This document shows positions 28,345 through 35,796 of a DNA stretch of 64,000 nt, piece by piece. Origin of the DNA: Solwaraspora sp. WMMD792 (GTDB taxonomy: Bacteria > Actinomycetota > Actinomycetes > Mycobacteriales > Micromonosporaceae). Both the position numbers and the translations under genes were made by a program. The notes below the pieces were generated by a model. The model was not told the origin of the DNA. It saw nothing but the letters and a program-made list of their open reading frames with translations, and did no database searches. Within the stretch, counting starts at the first letter, position 1, and each line of letters starts with the position of its first letter. The stretch spans positions 1,922,001 to 1,986,000 of the forward strand of contig NZ_JARUBH010000009.1 in NCBI RefSeq assembly GCF_029626105.1, written 5' to 3'.

Positions 28345-28375
28345 ACATTTACAAGCATCTATTGATGGTGCGTTC
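28345..28375. promoter_or_regulatory. AT-rich divergent promoter patch
   Basis: The stretch cgtaacatttacaagcatct (28350-28369) and the bases after it is the only AT-rich segment between the divergent M28 peptidase and CBM2-protein genes. It is placed where a promoter for either would be expected. No confident -35/-10 pair was assigned. Confidence 0.35.
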
Positions 28376-28536
28376 GCTGTCTTCCCTTCGGACGATCCAC
28401 CACGCCGCGCTGCCTGGTGCCACCCGTGCCGCGCCACACCGGGACACCTCGCGCTCCAGGCCGCCCGGGGTGGTCGACCGTAGGTGACAGCGCGCCCTGT
28501 CGATCCGTCCGCACAACAGTGGAGGAGAGCCAGCAC

Positions 28537-30282
28537 ATGCGCTTACACCGGTACCGGTCCCGGCTGTGGTCAGCCGCGACCGTGGCAGCCGTCGTCGGCG
28601 GAAGCGGAGTGGCCGTCACGGCCGCGTACGCTGCCGTCGGGTGCGGCGTCACCTACTCTGTCGCCTCGCAGTGGCCGGGTGGCTTCACCGCCAACGTGGC
28701 CGTCACCAACCTCGGTGACCCGGTCAGCTCGTGGACGCTGACCTGGAGCTACGGCAACGGTCAGCAGATCACCCAGGCGTGGAACGCCACGGTGTCGCAG
28801 AGCGGTGGACAGGTCACCGCCCGCAATGCCAGCTACAACGGCAACATCGCCACCGGGGCGACCACCTCGTTCGGCTTCAACGGGTCGTGGAACGGCAGCA
28901 ACACCGCGCCGACCAGCTTCGCGCTCAACGGCACCACCTGTACTGGGTCGCCGGCTGACCCCACCACCCCACCGTCCACGACCGCACCGCCGTCCAGTCC
29001 ACCGCCGACCACCGCACCGCCGACGATGCCACCCGGCGACCCGACCTGGGGTACGGCGTTGCCGCCGGCGAGCGCGCCCAGGAGCCGGGCGTACGAACTG
29101 ATCGCCACCGCCAACGAGAAGGGCTACCTGCCGCGGGCCGGGGAGTGCTCGGTCGAGATCCACGCCCGGTACTGGACCTACGGCCCGGACGGCAAGGTCT
29201 ACCCGACCTGGCACCCGACCCGGGACCCGAGCGGCTGCTACTTCGGCCACGAGCACGGTGACGATCCGCGGACCTCGGACCTGTACGGCACCGCCGGCTG
29301 GCCCGCCTTCGGCTACACCAGCGAGGTCATGCTGGACAACATGCCCGACCACAGTCACCGCCACGAGGACCACGTCGGGCACAAGGTGCTGGTGGTGAAC
29401 AACAGCAACGTCATCCAGGGGGACAACGGCACCAGCTTCTTCCCGCCGCAGGGGCCCACCGTCGCCGTCTGCGACATCCTGCTGAAGTTCCACCAGGGCA
29501 CCCACTCGCCGGACGCGTTCACCAACAACGTCCACGAGTTGCTGTTCAACCAGCGCTGCGTCGGGAGCAACGGCGGCCCGGTCACCGAGGCCCGGTACAA
29601 CGCGATGATCCCGCTCGGTCGACCCGGCGGCTTCAGCCCCAGCGAATGCCCCGGCTTCGGTCGCCCGTTCATCAACGTCGCACCTCCGGTGCCGGCGGAC
29701 TCGCCGTCGGACACCCGCTCGTTGGGCCGGCTGATCGCGGAGACCGGCTGTATCGCCGCGATCCGGGAGGGCCGTACCCACTTCGACCCGCTCTACCCCA
29801 ACCCGGTGCCGTTCACGGTTTCCGACATGGACGACTTCTGGTTCTCAGACGTGCAGGTGACGGGCTCCGGGCTGGACTTTCACCTCGCGCCGCTGTTCTA
29901 CGTCGTCAACCCGTCCCGGTACTACGACCCGAGCCTGCCGAACAGGATGGGCCGGATCGTCGACCTGTGCTACACGGACCTGGCCGGTGGCGACTATTGC
30001 GCCGAGGCTCGGCAGGTGACCCAGCAGACCGGCCAACAGGTCGGCTGGGACGATCCGCGCTCACCGTTCAAGGGCACCCTGCGCGAGTACCGGCCCGGCA
30101 CCTTCTCGGTGCGCAACAGCGGGCCATCCACGGTCTACACCGACGTGTACGGACGCAACGCCTCCACCACGCCGTTCCCCGGCTCCATCGAACAGTACTT
30201 CTCCGGTAACACGGGGAGCGAGATGTACGTGCGGGGATCCATCAAGGACTACGCGGCGACCGGAGTCCACGCCCCGAACTGA
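28537..30282 (+). CDS. Secreted CBM2 protein with uncharacterised His-rich domain
   Basis: 581 residues. The signal peptide ([22 protein letters not shown]...AAYA) is followed by a CBM2 cellulose/xylan-binding module (about 32-135, [26 protein letters not shown]-like Trp positions), a Pro/Thr linker (about 138-170), and a 400-residue C-terminal domain I cannot assign. That domain has several Cys and clustered His ([37 protein letters not shown]), suggesting metal binding, plus late aromatic motifs ([14 protein letters not shown]). ATG 28537 follows GGAGGAGA. The CBM2 implies action on plant polysaccharide, possibly as an unrecognised oxidase or hydrolase. A strong terminator follows. Confidence 0.85.
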   Translation: MRLHRYRSRLWSAATVAAVVGGSGVAVTAAYAAVGCGVTYSVASQWPGGFTANVAVTNLGDPVSSWTLTWSYGNGQQITQAWNATVSQSGGQVTARNASYNGNIATGATTSFGFNGSWNGSNTAPTSFALNGTTCTGSPADPTTPPSTTAPPSSPPPTTAPPTMPPGDPTWGTALPPASAPRSRAYELIATANEKGYLPRAGECSVEIHARYWTYGPDGKVYPTWHPTRDPSGCYFGHEHGDDPRTSDLYGTAGWPAFGYTSEVMLDNMPDHSHRHEDHVGHKVLVVNNSNVIQGDNGTSFFPPQGPTVAVCDILLKFHQGTHSPDAFTNNVHELLFNQRCVGSNGGPVTEARYNAMIPLGRPGGFSPSECPGFGRPFINVAPPVPADSPSDTRSLGRLIAETGCIAAIREGRTHFDPLYPNPVPFTVSDMDDFWFSDVQVTGSGLDFHLAPLFYVVNPSRYYDPSLPNRMGRIVDLCYTDLAGGDYCAEARQVTQQTGQQVGWDDPRSPFKGTLREYRPGTFSVRNSGPSTVYTDVYGRNASTTPFPGSIEQYFSGNTGSEMYVRGSIKDYAATGVHAPN

Positions 30283-30340
30283 CGCCTCCGACCCGGGCAC
30301 TTCCGGCCGCGGTACGCCGTGAGCCGGCCGGCACCGCGCA

Positions 30341-30373
30341 GGGCGGGCCATCGGCGACCCCGATGGCCCGCCC
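30341..30373. terminator. Hairpin terminator after the CBM2 protein gene
   Basis: Perfect 14-bp stem (GGGCGGGCCATCGG with CCGATGGCCCGCCC) and a 5-base loop, 58 bases after the stop codon. Confidence 0.85.
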
Positions 30374-30540
30374 GTCGGCTGTACCCCGGCACGTCGGCCG
30401 GGCAACGCCGGAGAAGCCCTGCAGCCGCCCGCCGTAAAGAATCTTGACAACGTCCCGCCACAGCCGACGTCTCGTAGAAGAGGTCAACGTATGTCTGTGC
30501 CAGCGCCCAGGGGCATCGTCGTCGAGAGCCCCGGCTGACC

Positions 30541-31803
30541 ATGGTGCCCGCAGCGGTCGAGGCCCGCCGGACCCGACACCGTCCGATGGCCGCGCTGTTC
30601 ACCGGAGCGGCGGTGACCAACGTGTCGATGGTCGGTGCGAGCACGGTGAGCACCCTCGTCGGAGCGCAGTTGCTCAGCCCGCTGTGGAGCGGCATACCGA
30701 ACGCGGCCGGGATCGTCGGCTCCGCCGTCGGCACCCTGACGCTGGCCGCCGTGCTGGCCAGACGCGGCAGCCGTTCCGCGCTCGTGCTGGGCTACCTGAT
30801 CGCGGTCGTCGGTGCGGTTGTCGCGGGCGGCGCCGTGCTGGCCGACGCGGCGGGCCCGCTGATGGTCGGCATGCTGCTGCTCGGTGTCGGCAACGGCGGA
30901 GCGCAGCTGTCCCGGTACTGCGCGGCGGACCTGTACCCGCCCGACCGCAAGGGCTTCGCGGTCGGCGTTATCGTCTGGGCGGGCACGGTCGGTGCGTTGG
31001 CCGGGCCAAACCTGATCGCGCCACTCGCGCGGTTCTCCGCCGGGCTGGGTCTGCCGCCGCTCGCCGGGCCGTACCTCCTGGCGCTGGTCGGTGCGGGTAC
31101 CGCGGCAGCGGCGTCGGCGACCCTACCGACGACCCGCGCCGGCACGCGGCATGGTGCCCCGGGGCCCGGTGCCGTGTCGGCCGGGGTGTGGCGACGTCCG
31201 GTGGTCCGTACCGCGGTGGTGTCGATGACCGCCGGCCAGGTGTCGATGGTCGCCGTGATGACGATGACGCCGCTGCACATGGACATGCACGGTCACGGCC
31301 TCGGCGCCGTAGGTGCGGTGGTCAGCGCACACCTGCTCGGCATGTTCCTGCTGGCGCCGCTGTCCGGGCACATCGTCGATCGGTTCGGGGCACGGACGGC
31401 GATCCTCGCCGGTGTCGGGTTGATCGCCCTGTCCACGATGGTCGCGTTGGTGCCGGCGGCCGCAAGCGCGCAGCTGTACGTCGCGCTGTTCCTACTCGGT
31501 TCCGGCTGGAACCTCACCTTCGTCGGCGGCAGCGGTCTGCTCACCCAGTCGTTGACACTCGCTGACCGCCAGCACGTCCAGGGTGGCGTGGACGCGATCG
31601 CCTGGGGTGCCTCGGCGGTGGCCAGTGTCGGTGCCGGAATGGTGCTCGGCACCGTCGGGTACCCGGTCTTGGCGGTCAGCGCCGGTGCGGCGGTGCTGCT
31701 CCCGTTGTTTCTGCTGGCCCGGGCGGACGGTTCAACGGCGGTTCCCTCCTCCGGCGGAGCCGAGGACCCGCCGGACCGGAGCGGCGGGCAGCCGTGCTGT
31801 TAG
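30541..31803 (+). CDS. Major facilitator superfamily transporter
   Basis: A 420-residue membrane protein with about twelve hydrophobic segments in two halves split by a polar loop near residues 195-215 (TTRAGTRHGAPGPG). The first intracellular loop motif is reduced (LARRGSR). In the second half HIVDRFGARTAI matches the MFS loop 8-9 motif. Several Met/His residues (MTMTPLHMDMHGHGLG) in one helix are unusual and could contact substrate. It resembles efflux-type MFS proteins; substrate unknown. Its stop overlaps by three bases the stop of the converging kinase gene. Confidence 0.88.
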   Translation: MVPAAVEARRTRHRPMAALFTGAAVTNVSMVGASTVSTLVGAQLLSPLWSGIPNAAGIVGSAVGTLTLAAVLARRGSRSALVLGYLIAVVGAVVAGGAVLADAAGPLMVGMLLLGVGNGGAQLSRYCAADLYPPDRKGFAVGVIVWAGTVGALAGPNLIAPLARFSAGLGLPPLAGPYLLALVGAGTAAAASATLPTTRAGTRHGAPGPGAVSAGVWRRPVVRTAVVSMTAGQVSMVAVMTMTPLHMDMHGHGLGAVGAVVSAHLLGMFLLAPLSGHIVDRFGARTAILAGVGLIALSTMVALVPAAASAQLYVALFLLGSGWNLTFVGGSGLLTQSLTLADRQHVQGGVDAIAWGASAVASVGAGMVLGTVGYPVLAVSAGAAVLLPLFLLARADGSTAVPSSGGAEDPPDRSGGQPCC

Positions 31804-32483
31804 CGCGCGGCGGGCCGGGGCCGGTCAACCGGGCGCGGAGCGTTACCGTCGGCCGGCCCCAACGCGGTCATGTCGACGACCAGGTCGGCCCGGTCCCGGC
31901 CGGCCTCGATCAACCGGGCGTTCGGGTCGTCCACCGTGGCCACCCAGGCGTGGGCGGCAGCAGGTGATTTGCCGAACTCGATGTGCCGGCGGATGAGACG
32001 GTCCCGCCGTACGTCGTCGTCGAGTTGGCAGAACCACACCTCGGCCAGCAGCGCGCGCACCGCCGGCCAGGGCTCTGCGTCCGCGAGCAGGTAGTTTCCT
32101 TCGGTGACGACCAGGCGTGCCGGTGGGTCGACCGCGATGGTGCCGGCCACCGGTTGTTCGAGGTCGCGTTCGAAACCCGGCGCCCAGACGGTCCGGTGTC
32201 GTTCGGTCCGCAGCCGGTGCAGCAGGGCGAGGTAGCCGTCGCCGTCGAAGGTGTCGATGGCACCTTTGCGGTCGCGCCGGCCGAGCCGGTCCAGCGCCGC
32301 GTCGGACAGGTGGAAGCCGTCCATCGGCACCAGCGCCGCCGGGACCCCGACCTGCCGCAGTCCGGCGACCAGCAGCGCCGCCAGCGTCGACTTGCCCGCC
32401 GCCGGGCAGCCGGTGATGCCGAGGACGAGTCGGCCATGGCGGGGGACAAGCCGGTGGGCGCGTGCGACGAGTTCATCGAGCAT
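31800..32483 (-). CDS. P-loop nucleoside/nucleotide kinase family protein
   Basis: 227-residue kinase of the uridine-kinase/phosphoribulokinase-like fold. Walker A is GCPAAGKSTL near residue 25; then MDGFHLS, RKGAIDTFDGDGYLALL, TEGNYLL and a lid segment DDVRRDRLIRRHIEFGKS. This set matches the subgroup often annotated as fructose/nucleoside kinase (PanK/FrcK-like). The phosphate acceptor cannot be told from sequence. I start at ATG 32483 (MLDELVARAHRLV), as the 46 upstream codons are Arg/Pro-rich and unsupported. Confidence 0.87.
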   Translation of the reverse strand: MLDELVARAHRLVPRHGRLVLGITGCPAAGKSTLAALLVAGLRQVGVPAALVPMDGFHLSDAALDRLGRRDRKGAIDTFDGDGYLALLHRLRTERHRTVWAPGFERDLEQPVAGTIAVDPPARLVVTEGNYLLADAEPWPAVRALLAEVWFCQLDDDVRRDRLIRRHIEFGKSPAAAHAWVATVDDPNARLIEAGRDRADLVVDMTALGPADGNAPRPVDRPRPAAR

Positions 32484-32605
32484 GCACCAGCTTAAGCAGC
32501 GCCGGGGAGCCGCTGGCCGACTCCCCGGCGGACACGGGTACCCGCCGCCGGCCCGCGACCCATTGACATCGACCCTGCGGGCAGTTAACACTGTCGATTC
32601 AATCC

Positions 32606-32627
32606 GGCAATCACATGGCAATCACAT
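32606..32627. repeat. Two tandem 11-bp repeats in a promoter region
   Basis: ggcaatcacat occurs twice head to tail (32606-32616, 32617-32627), 10 bases before a perfect operator palindrome. One helical-turn spacing suggests a regulator-binding direct repeat, or it may be incidental. Confidence 0.6.
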
Positions 32628-32636
32628 CAGGTGGTG

Positions 32637-32650
32637 TGTTAGCGCTAACA
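32637..32650. promoter_or_regulatory. Perfect LacI-type operator palindrome
   Basis: TGTTAGCGCTAACA is a perfect 14-bp palindrome with the central GCGC typical of LacI/GalR-family operators. It lies 13 bases before the ATG of the AbfB-GH43 remnant gene and would block its transcription, together with the GH43 gene behind it, in the absence of inducing sugar. Confidence 0.75.
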
Positions 32651-32663
32651 TCGGAGGGTTCGA

Positions 32664-33149
32664 ATGCATACCGGCTCGGCGTTCGTGCTCGCCACCCTGG
32701 TCTGTGCCGGTCTGCCCGTTGTCACCGGCGACGCCGTAGCCGGTGGCGGCGACACCCGCTCGATGGCGGCTGCGGCGTCCCTGCCGTCCGGTGCCGCGTC
32801 GCTGGAGTCGGTCAACTACCCCGGCCGGTTCCTGCGCCACCAGGACCAGGGGGTCCGACTCGATCCGGTGGGTACGTCGAGCCCGCAGCAGACCCGGCTC
32901 GATACCACCTTCGTGATCGTCAACGGACTGGCTTCGCCGGACTGCTACTCGCTGCAGAAGCGACTCGCCGACGGGATCCGGGGCACCGGGCACCACTCGG
33001 TGGTCAGCGCCCCGGACAGGGACACCTGGCACATCGCCTACCACCGCTTCGCCGTACCGGCCGGCAACGGCACCAACCGGGAGGTCGTCATCGACCCGAT
33101 GGAGTTTGCCGCCGACGGCACGATCCGCCCGATCGTGCCCAGCCGGTGA
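32664..33149 (+). CDS. Secreted AbfB/GH43 deletion derivative
   Basis: 161 residues that look like an in-frame fusion of two pieces. After a signal peptide (to about residue 30), residues 45-95 are the start of an AbfB (CBM42) arabinose-binding domain (SLESVNYPGRFLRH, ending SPDCYSLQ). From about 100 the sequence is the C-terminal end of a GH43 catalytic domain (GTGHHSVVSAPDRDTWHIAYHRFAVP, FAADGTIRPIVPS). The catalytic residues of GH43 and the rest of AbfB are missing. It has an operator and a GGAGG site, so it may still be expressed, but it should be inactive as a hydrolase. It precedes the intact GH43-AbfB gene by 79 bases. Confidence 0.8.
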   Translation: MHTGSAFVLATLVCAGLPVVTGDAVAGGGDTRSMAAAASLPSGAASLESVNYPGRFLRHQDQGVRLDPVGTSSPQQTRLDTTFVIVNGLASPDCYSLQKRLADGIRGTGHHSVVSAPDRDTWHIAYHRFAVPAGNGTNREVVIDPMEFAADGTIRPIVPSR

Positions 33150-33228
33150 GTTCGCATCGCACCAGCCCGGTAGGCGGCGGACCACCGGCATTGGCCGGAC
33201 CCGCCCAACTCCGACAGAAGGAGACCCG

Positions 33229-34683
33229 ATGCCGAGAACCCTTGCCCGGCTCAGCGCCGTCCTCGCCGCCGCCTGCCTGCTGTTCACCTCATGGTCGGTG
33301 ACTGCGGCGAGACCGGCTGCCGCCCTCGATCCGTTCACCGGATACCTGATGGCCCACTTCACCGGTGAGTCGGCCAACGGCGAGCAGATTCATCTGGCGC
33401 ACAGCACCGACGGGCTGCACTGGACCGACCTCAACAACGGCAGCCCGGTCCTGATATCCACAGTGGGCACACGTGGCGTGCGGGATCCGGTCCTGGTTCG
33501 CGCACCGGCCGGCGACCGGTACTGGATCATCGCCACCGATCTGCGGATCGCCAGCGGCACCTCCTGGAACGACGCCGCCAACCGGGGCAGCACCTCGATC
33601 GTCGTCTGGGAGTCCACCGACCTGGTCAACTGGTCGGCACCGTGGCTGCTCAACGTCGCCGGCGGTATCGCAGGCGCCGGTAACGCCTGGGCGCCGGAGG
33701 CGATCTACAACCCGGTGACCGGGGACTACGTCGTCTACTGGGCGACCAACTCGGCCCGCAACGGGGTCACCAAGCACCGCATCTGGTACGCGCGGACCAG
33801 CGACTTCCGTACCGTCGGTACTCCGCAGCTCTACATCGACCGGGGTAGCGGCCAGGGCATCATCGACACCCAGATCATCGAGGTCCCGAACAGCGTCGGC
33901 GGCTACCGCTACTACCGGGCGTCGGCCGACGGTCACATCACCATCGAGGCGAGCAACTCGATCCTCGGTAACTGGACGACCCTCGGCAACCTGTCACACC
34001 TGGGCATCTCCAACGGCACCGGCGGCGGCAACGTGGTCGAGGGCCCGATGTGGGCCCAGTTCAACGGCCGTAACGAGTGGGTGCTCTGGCTTGACCAGTA
34101 CGCCACCGGCCGCGGCTACCTGCCGGTCACCTCGACCAACCTCGGCAGTACGGGCAACTTCCGGACCCGGTCGGACTACAGCATGGGCGGCAGCCGCAAG
34201 CGGCACGGATCGATCCTCAACCTGACCGCGGCCGAGCAGTCCCGGGTGCTTGCCCGCTGGGGCGCGACCACCCCGGTGAACCGGATCCAGTCGTACAACT
34301 ACCCGGATCGCTACGTGCGGCACGCCAACTTCGACGTGCGCATCGACGCCAACGTCAGCCCGGCGCAGGACGCGCAGTTCCGGCTGGTGCCCGGCCTGAC
34401 CGGCGGCTCGGGGCACGTCTCGATCGAATCGGTCAACTATCCGGGCCACTACCTGCGGCACTACGCGTACGACTTCGAGTTGGCACCCGACGACGGCTCG
34501 GCGGTCTTCGCCGCCGACGCCACCTTCCGCCGGGTCGCCGGCCTGGCCGACGCCGGATGGTCGTCGTTCCAGTCCTACAACTTCCCGGACCGCTACATCC
34601 GGCACTACGGCTACCAGTTGCGCCTCGACCCGATCGCCGACGCGCAGGCACGCGCCGACGCCACCTTCCGCGTCACCGGCTGA
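33229..34683 (+). CDS. Secreted GH43-family glycosidase with C-terminal AbfB domain
   Basis: 484 residues: signal peptide (MPRTLARLSAVLAAACLLFTSW to about residue 34), five-bladed GH43-type propeller (about 38-345) and AbfB/CBM42 beta-trefoil (about 350-484). Catalytic-site candidates are the Asp in RDPVLVRA and the Glu in WAPEAIYN; GPMWAQFNG and KRHGSILNLT are later blades. Three trefoil repeats show as QSYNYPDRYVRH, ESVNYPGHYLRH and QSYNFPDRYIRH. The AbfB module points to arabinose side chains of arabinoxylan or arabinan as target. ATG 33229 follows GAAGGAGA. It is probably co-transcribed with the preceding remnant under the LacI-type operator. Confidence 0.9.
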   Translation: MPRTLARLSAVLAAACLLFTSWSVTAARPAAALDPFTGYLMAHFTGESANGEQIHLAHSTDGLHWTDLNNGSPVLISTVGTRGVRDPVLVRAPAGDRYWIIATDLRIASGTSWNDAANRGSTSIVVWESTDLVNWSAPWLLNVAGGIAGAGNAWAPEAIYNPVTGDYVVYWATNSARNGVTKHRIWYARTSDFRTVGTPQLYIDRGSGQGIIDTQIIEVPNSVGGYRYYRASADGHITIEASNSILGNWTTLGNLSHLGISNGTGGGNVVEGPMWAQFNGRNEWVLWLDQYATGRGYLPVTSTNLGSTGNFRTRSDYSMGGSRKRHGSILNLTAAEQSRVLARWGATTPVNRIQSYNYPDRYVRHANFDVRIDANVSPAQDAQFRLVPGLTGGSGHVSIESVNYPGHYLRHYAYDFELAPDDGSAVFAADATFRRVAGLADAGWSSFQSYNFPDRYIRHYGYQLRLDPIADAQARADATFRVTG

Positions 34684-34685
34684 CC

Positions 34686-34725
34686 CGGTGGGCGGTGTCG
34701 CCGCCGACGGAGACACCGCCCACCG
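34686..34725. terminator. Hairpin terminator after the GH43 gene
   Basis: 14-bp perfect stem (CGGTGGGCGGTGTC with GACACCGCCCACCG), 12-base loop, starting three bases after the stop codon. Confidence 0.85.
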
Positions 34726-34764
34726 ACGGCGCGGACCGGCGTCGACTGGTCCGCGCCGGCCCCG

Positions 34765-35769
34765 GTGGCCCACACTGACCTGGTGCAGAAGCAGACAGCG
34801 CCGGTACGGTCCGCCGTGGTGGTCAACCCGACGAAGGTCGCCGACCTCGACGACCTCCGTACGGCGGTCGACGCGACCCTGGCCGAAGCCGGCTGGGCGG
34901 CACCGATCTGGCTGGAGACGACGGTCGCCGAACCGGGGCGGACGCAGGCCCGGGACGCGGTCGCGGCCGGGGTCGACGTCGTGTTCGCCTGCGGCGGCGA
35001 CGGCACCGTGATGTCGTGTGTCGCCGGCCTGGTCGGCACCGACGTGGCGCTGGCCATCCTGCCGGCCGGCACCGGTAACCTGCTCGCCGCCAACCTGGGG
35101 CTGTCGACCGACCTCGCGGCCGGGCTCGAGGTCGCGGTGGAACGGCAGACCCGCCGGCTCGACGTCGGTCGGCTCGACGACGAACGCTGCTTTGTGGTGA
35201 TGGCCGGCATGGGGTTCGACGCGAGCATGCTGGCCGCCACGTCCGAACAGGCCAAGGCGCGGATCGGCTGGCCGGCGTACGTTGCCGGCGCCGTGCGGCA
35301 CCTGCGGGACCGGCCGGTGCCGGTGCGGGTCCAGATCGACGACCAGCCGCCGGTACGGACCCGGGCCCGCACCGTGCTGGTGGCCAACGTCGGCCGGCTG
35401 CAGGGCGGGATGACCCTGCTGGCCGACGCCGAACCGGACGACGGTCTGCTCGACGTCGCCGTGCTGACGCCACGGACGCTGCGGCACTGGCTCGCGCTGG
35501 CCTGGGCACTGGTGCGGGGCCGGCGACGGGTGCCGCGGATGCAGGTGTACCGGGGGCGCGAGGTGTCGGTGATGAGTGACCGCGACCAACCCCGCGAGCT
35601 CGACGGCGACCTGATTGAGCCCGGCGCCACCCTGCGGGTGACGGTCCAGCCGGCGGCGTTGCTGCTGTGCGTGCCGCGTCCGGCTGATGACCCGGACCTG
35701 TCGGTGGACGCCGGTGCGGCCGCGCGGCGCGGTGCGGCACTCGTCGAACGTACCCGTCACCCCCGATGA
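34765..35769 (+). CDS. Diacylglycerol kinase-like lipid kinase
   Basis: 334-residue protein of the DagK/YegS/sphingosine-kinase superfamily, which phosphorylates lipid hydroxyls at the inner membrane face. The ATP-binding catalytic loop is CGGDGTV near residue 74, with LPAGTGNLLA following, and the C-terminal beta domain contains MGFDASML and DGDLIEPG. GTG 34765 is the longest start; GTG 34783 is equally possible, and neither has a clear ribosome-binding site. It is a single gene, convergent with the debranching-enzyme gene 27 bases away. Confidence 0.88.
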   Translation: MAHTDLVQKQTAPVRSAVVVNPTKVADLDDLRTAVDATLAEAGWAAPIWLETTVAEPGRTQARDAVAAGVDVVFACGGDGTVMSCVAGLVGTDVALAILPAGTGNLLAANLGLSTDLAAGLEVAVERQTRRLDVGRLDDERCFVVMAGMGFDASMLAATSEQAKARIGWPAYVAGAVRHLRDRPVPVRVQIDDQPPVRTRARTVLVANVGRLQGGMTLLADAEPDDGLLDVAVLTPRTLRHWLALAWALVRGRRRVPRMQVYRGREVSVMSDRDQPRELDGDLIEPGATLRVTVQPAALLLCVPRPADDPDLSVDAGAAARRGAALVERTRHPR

Positions 35770-35796
35770 CCCGTCCCGGGGCGTGACCGCCCCGAA

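Noticed and set aside
30444-30480. TTGACA as a -35 box for the MFS gene
   Set aside because: A TTGACA hexamer is present at 30444-30449, but no -10 element lies at 16-19 bases; the nearest candidate is about 24 bases away.
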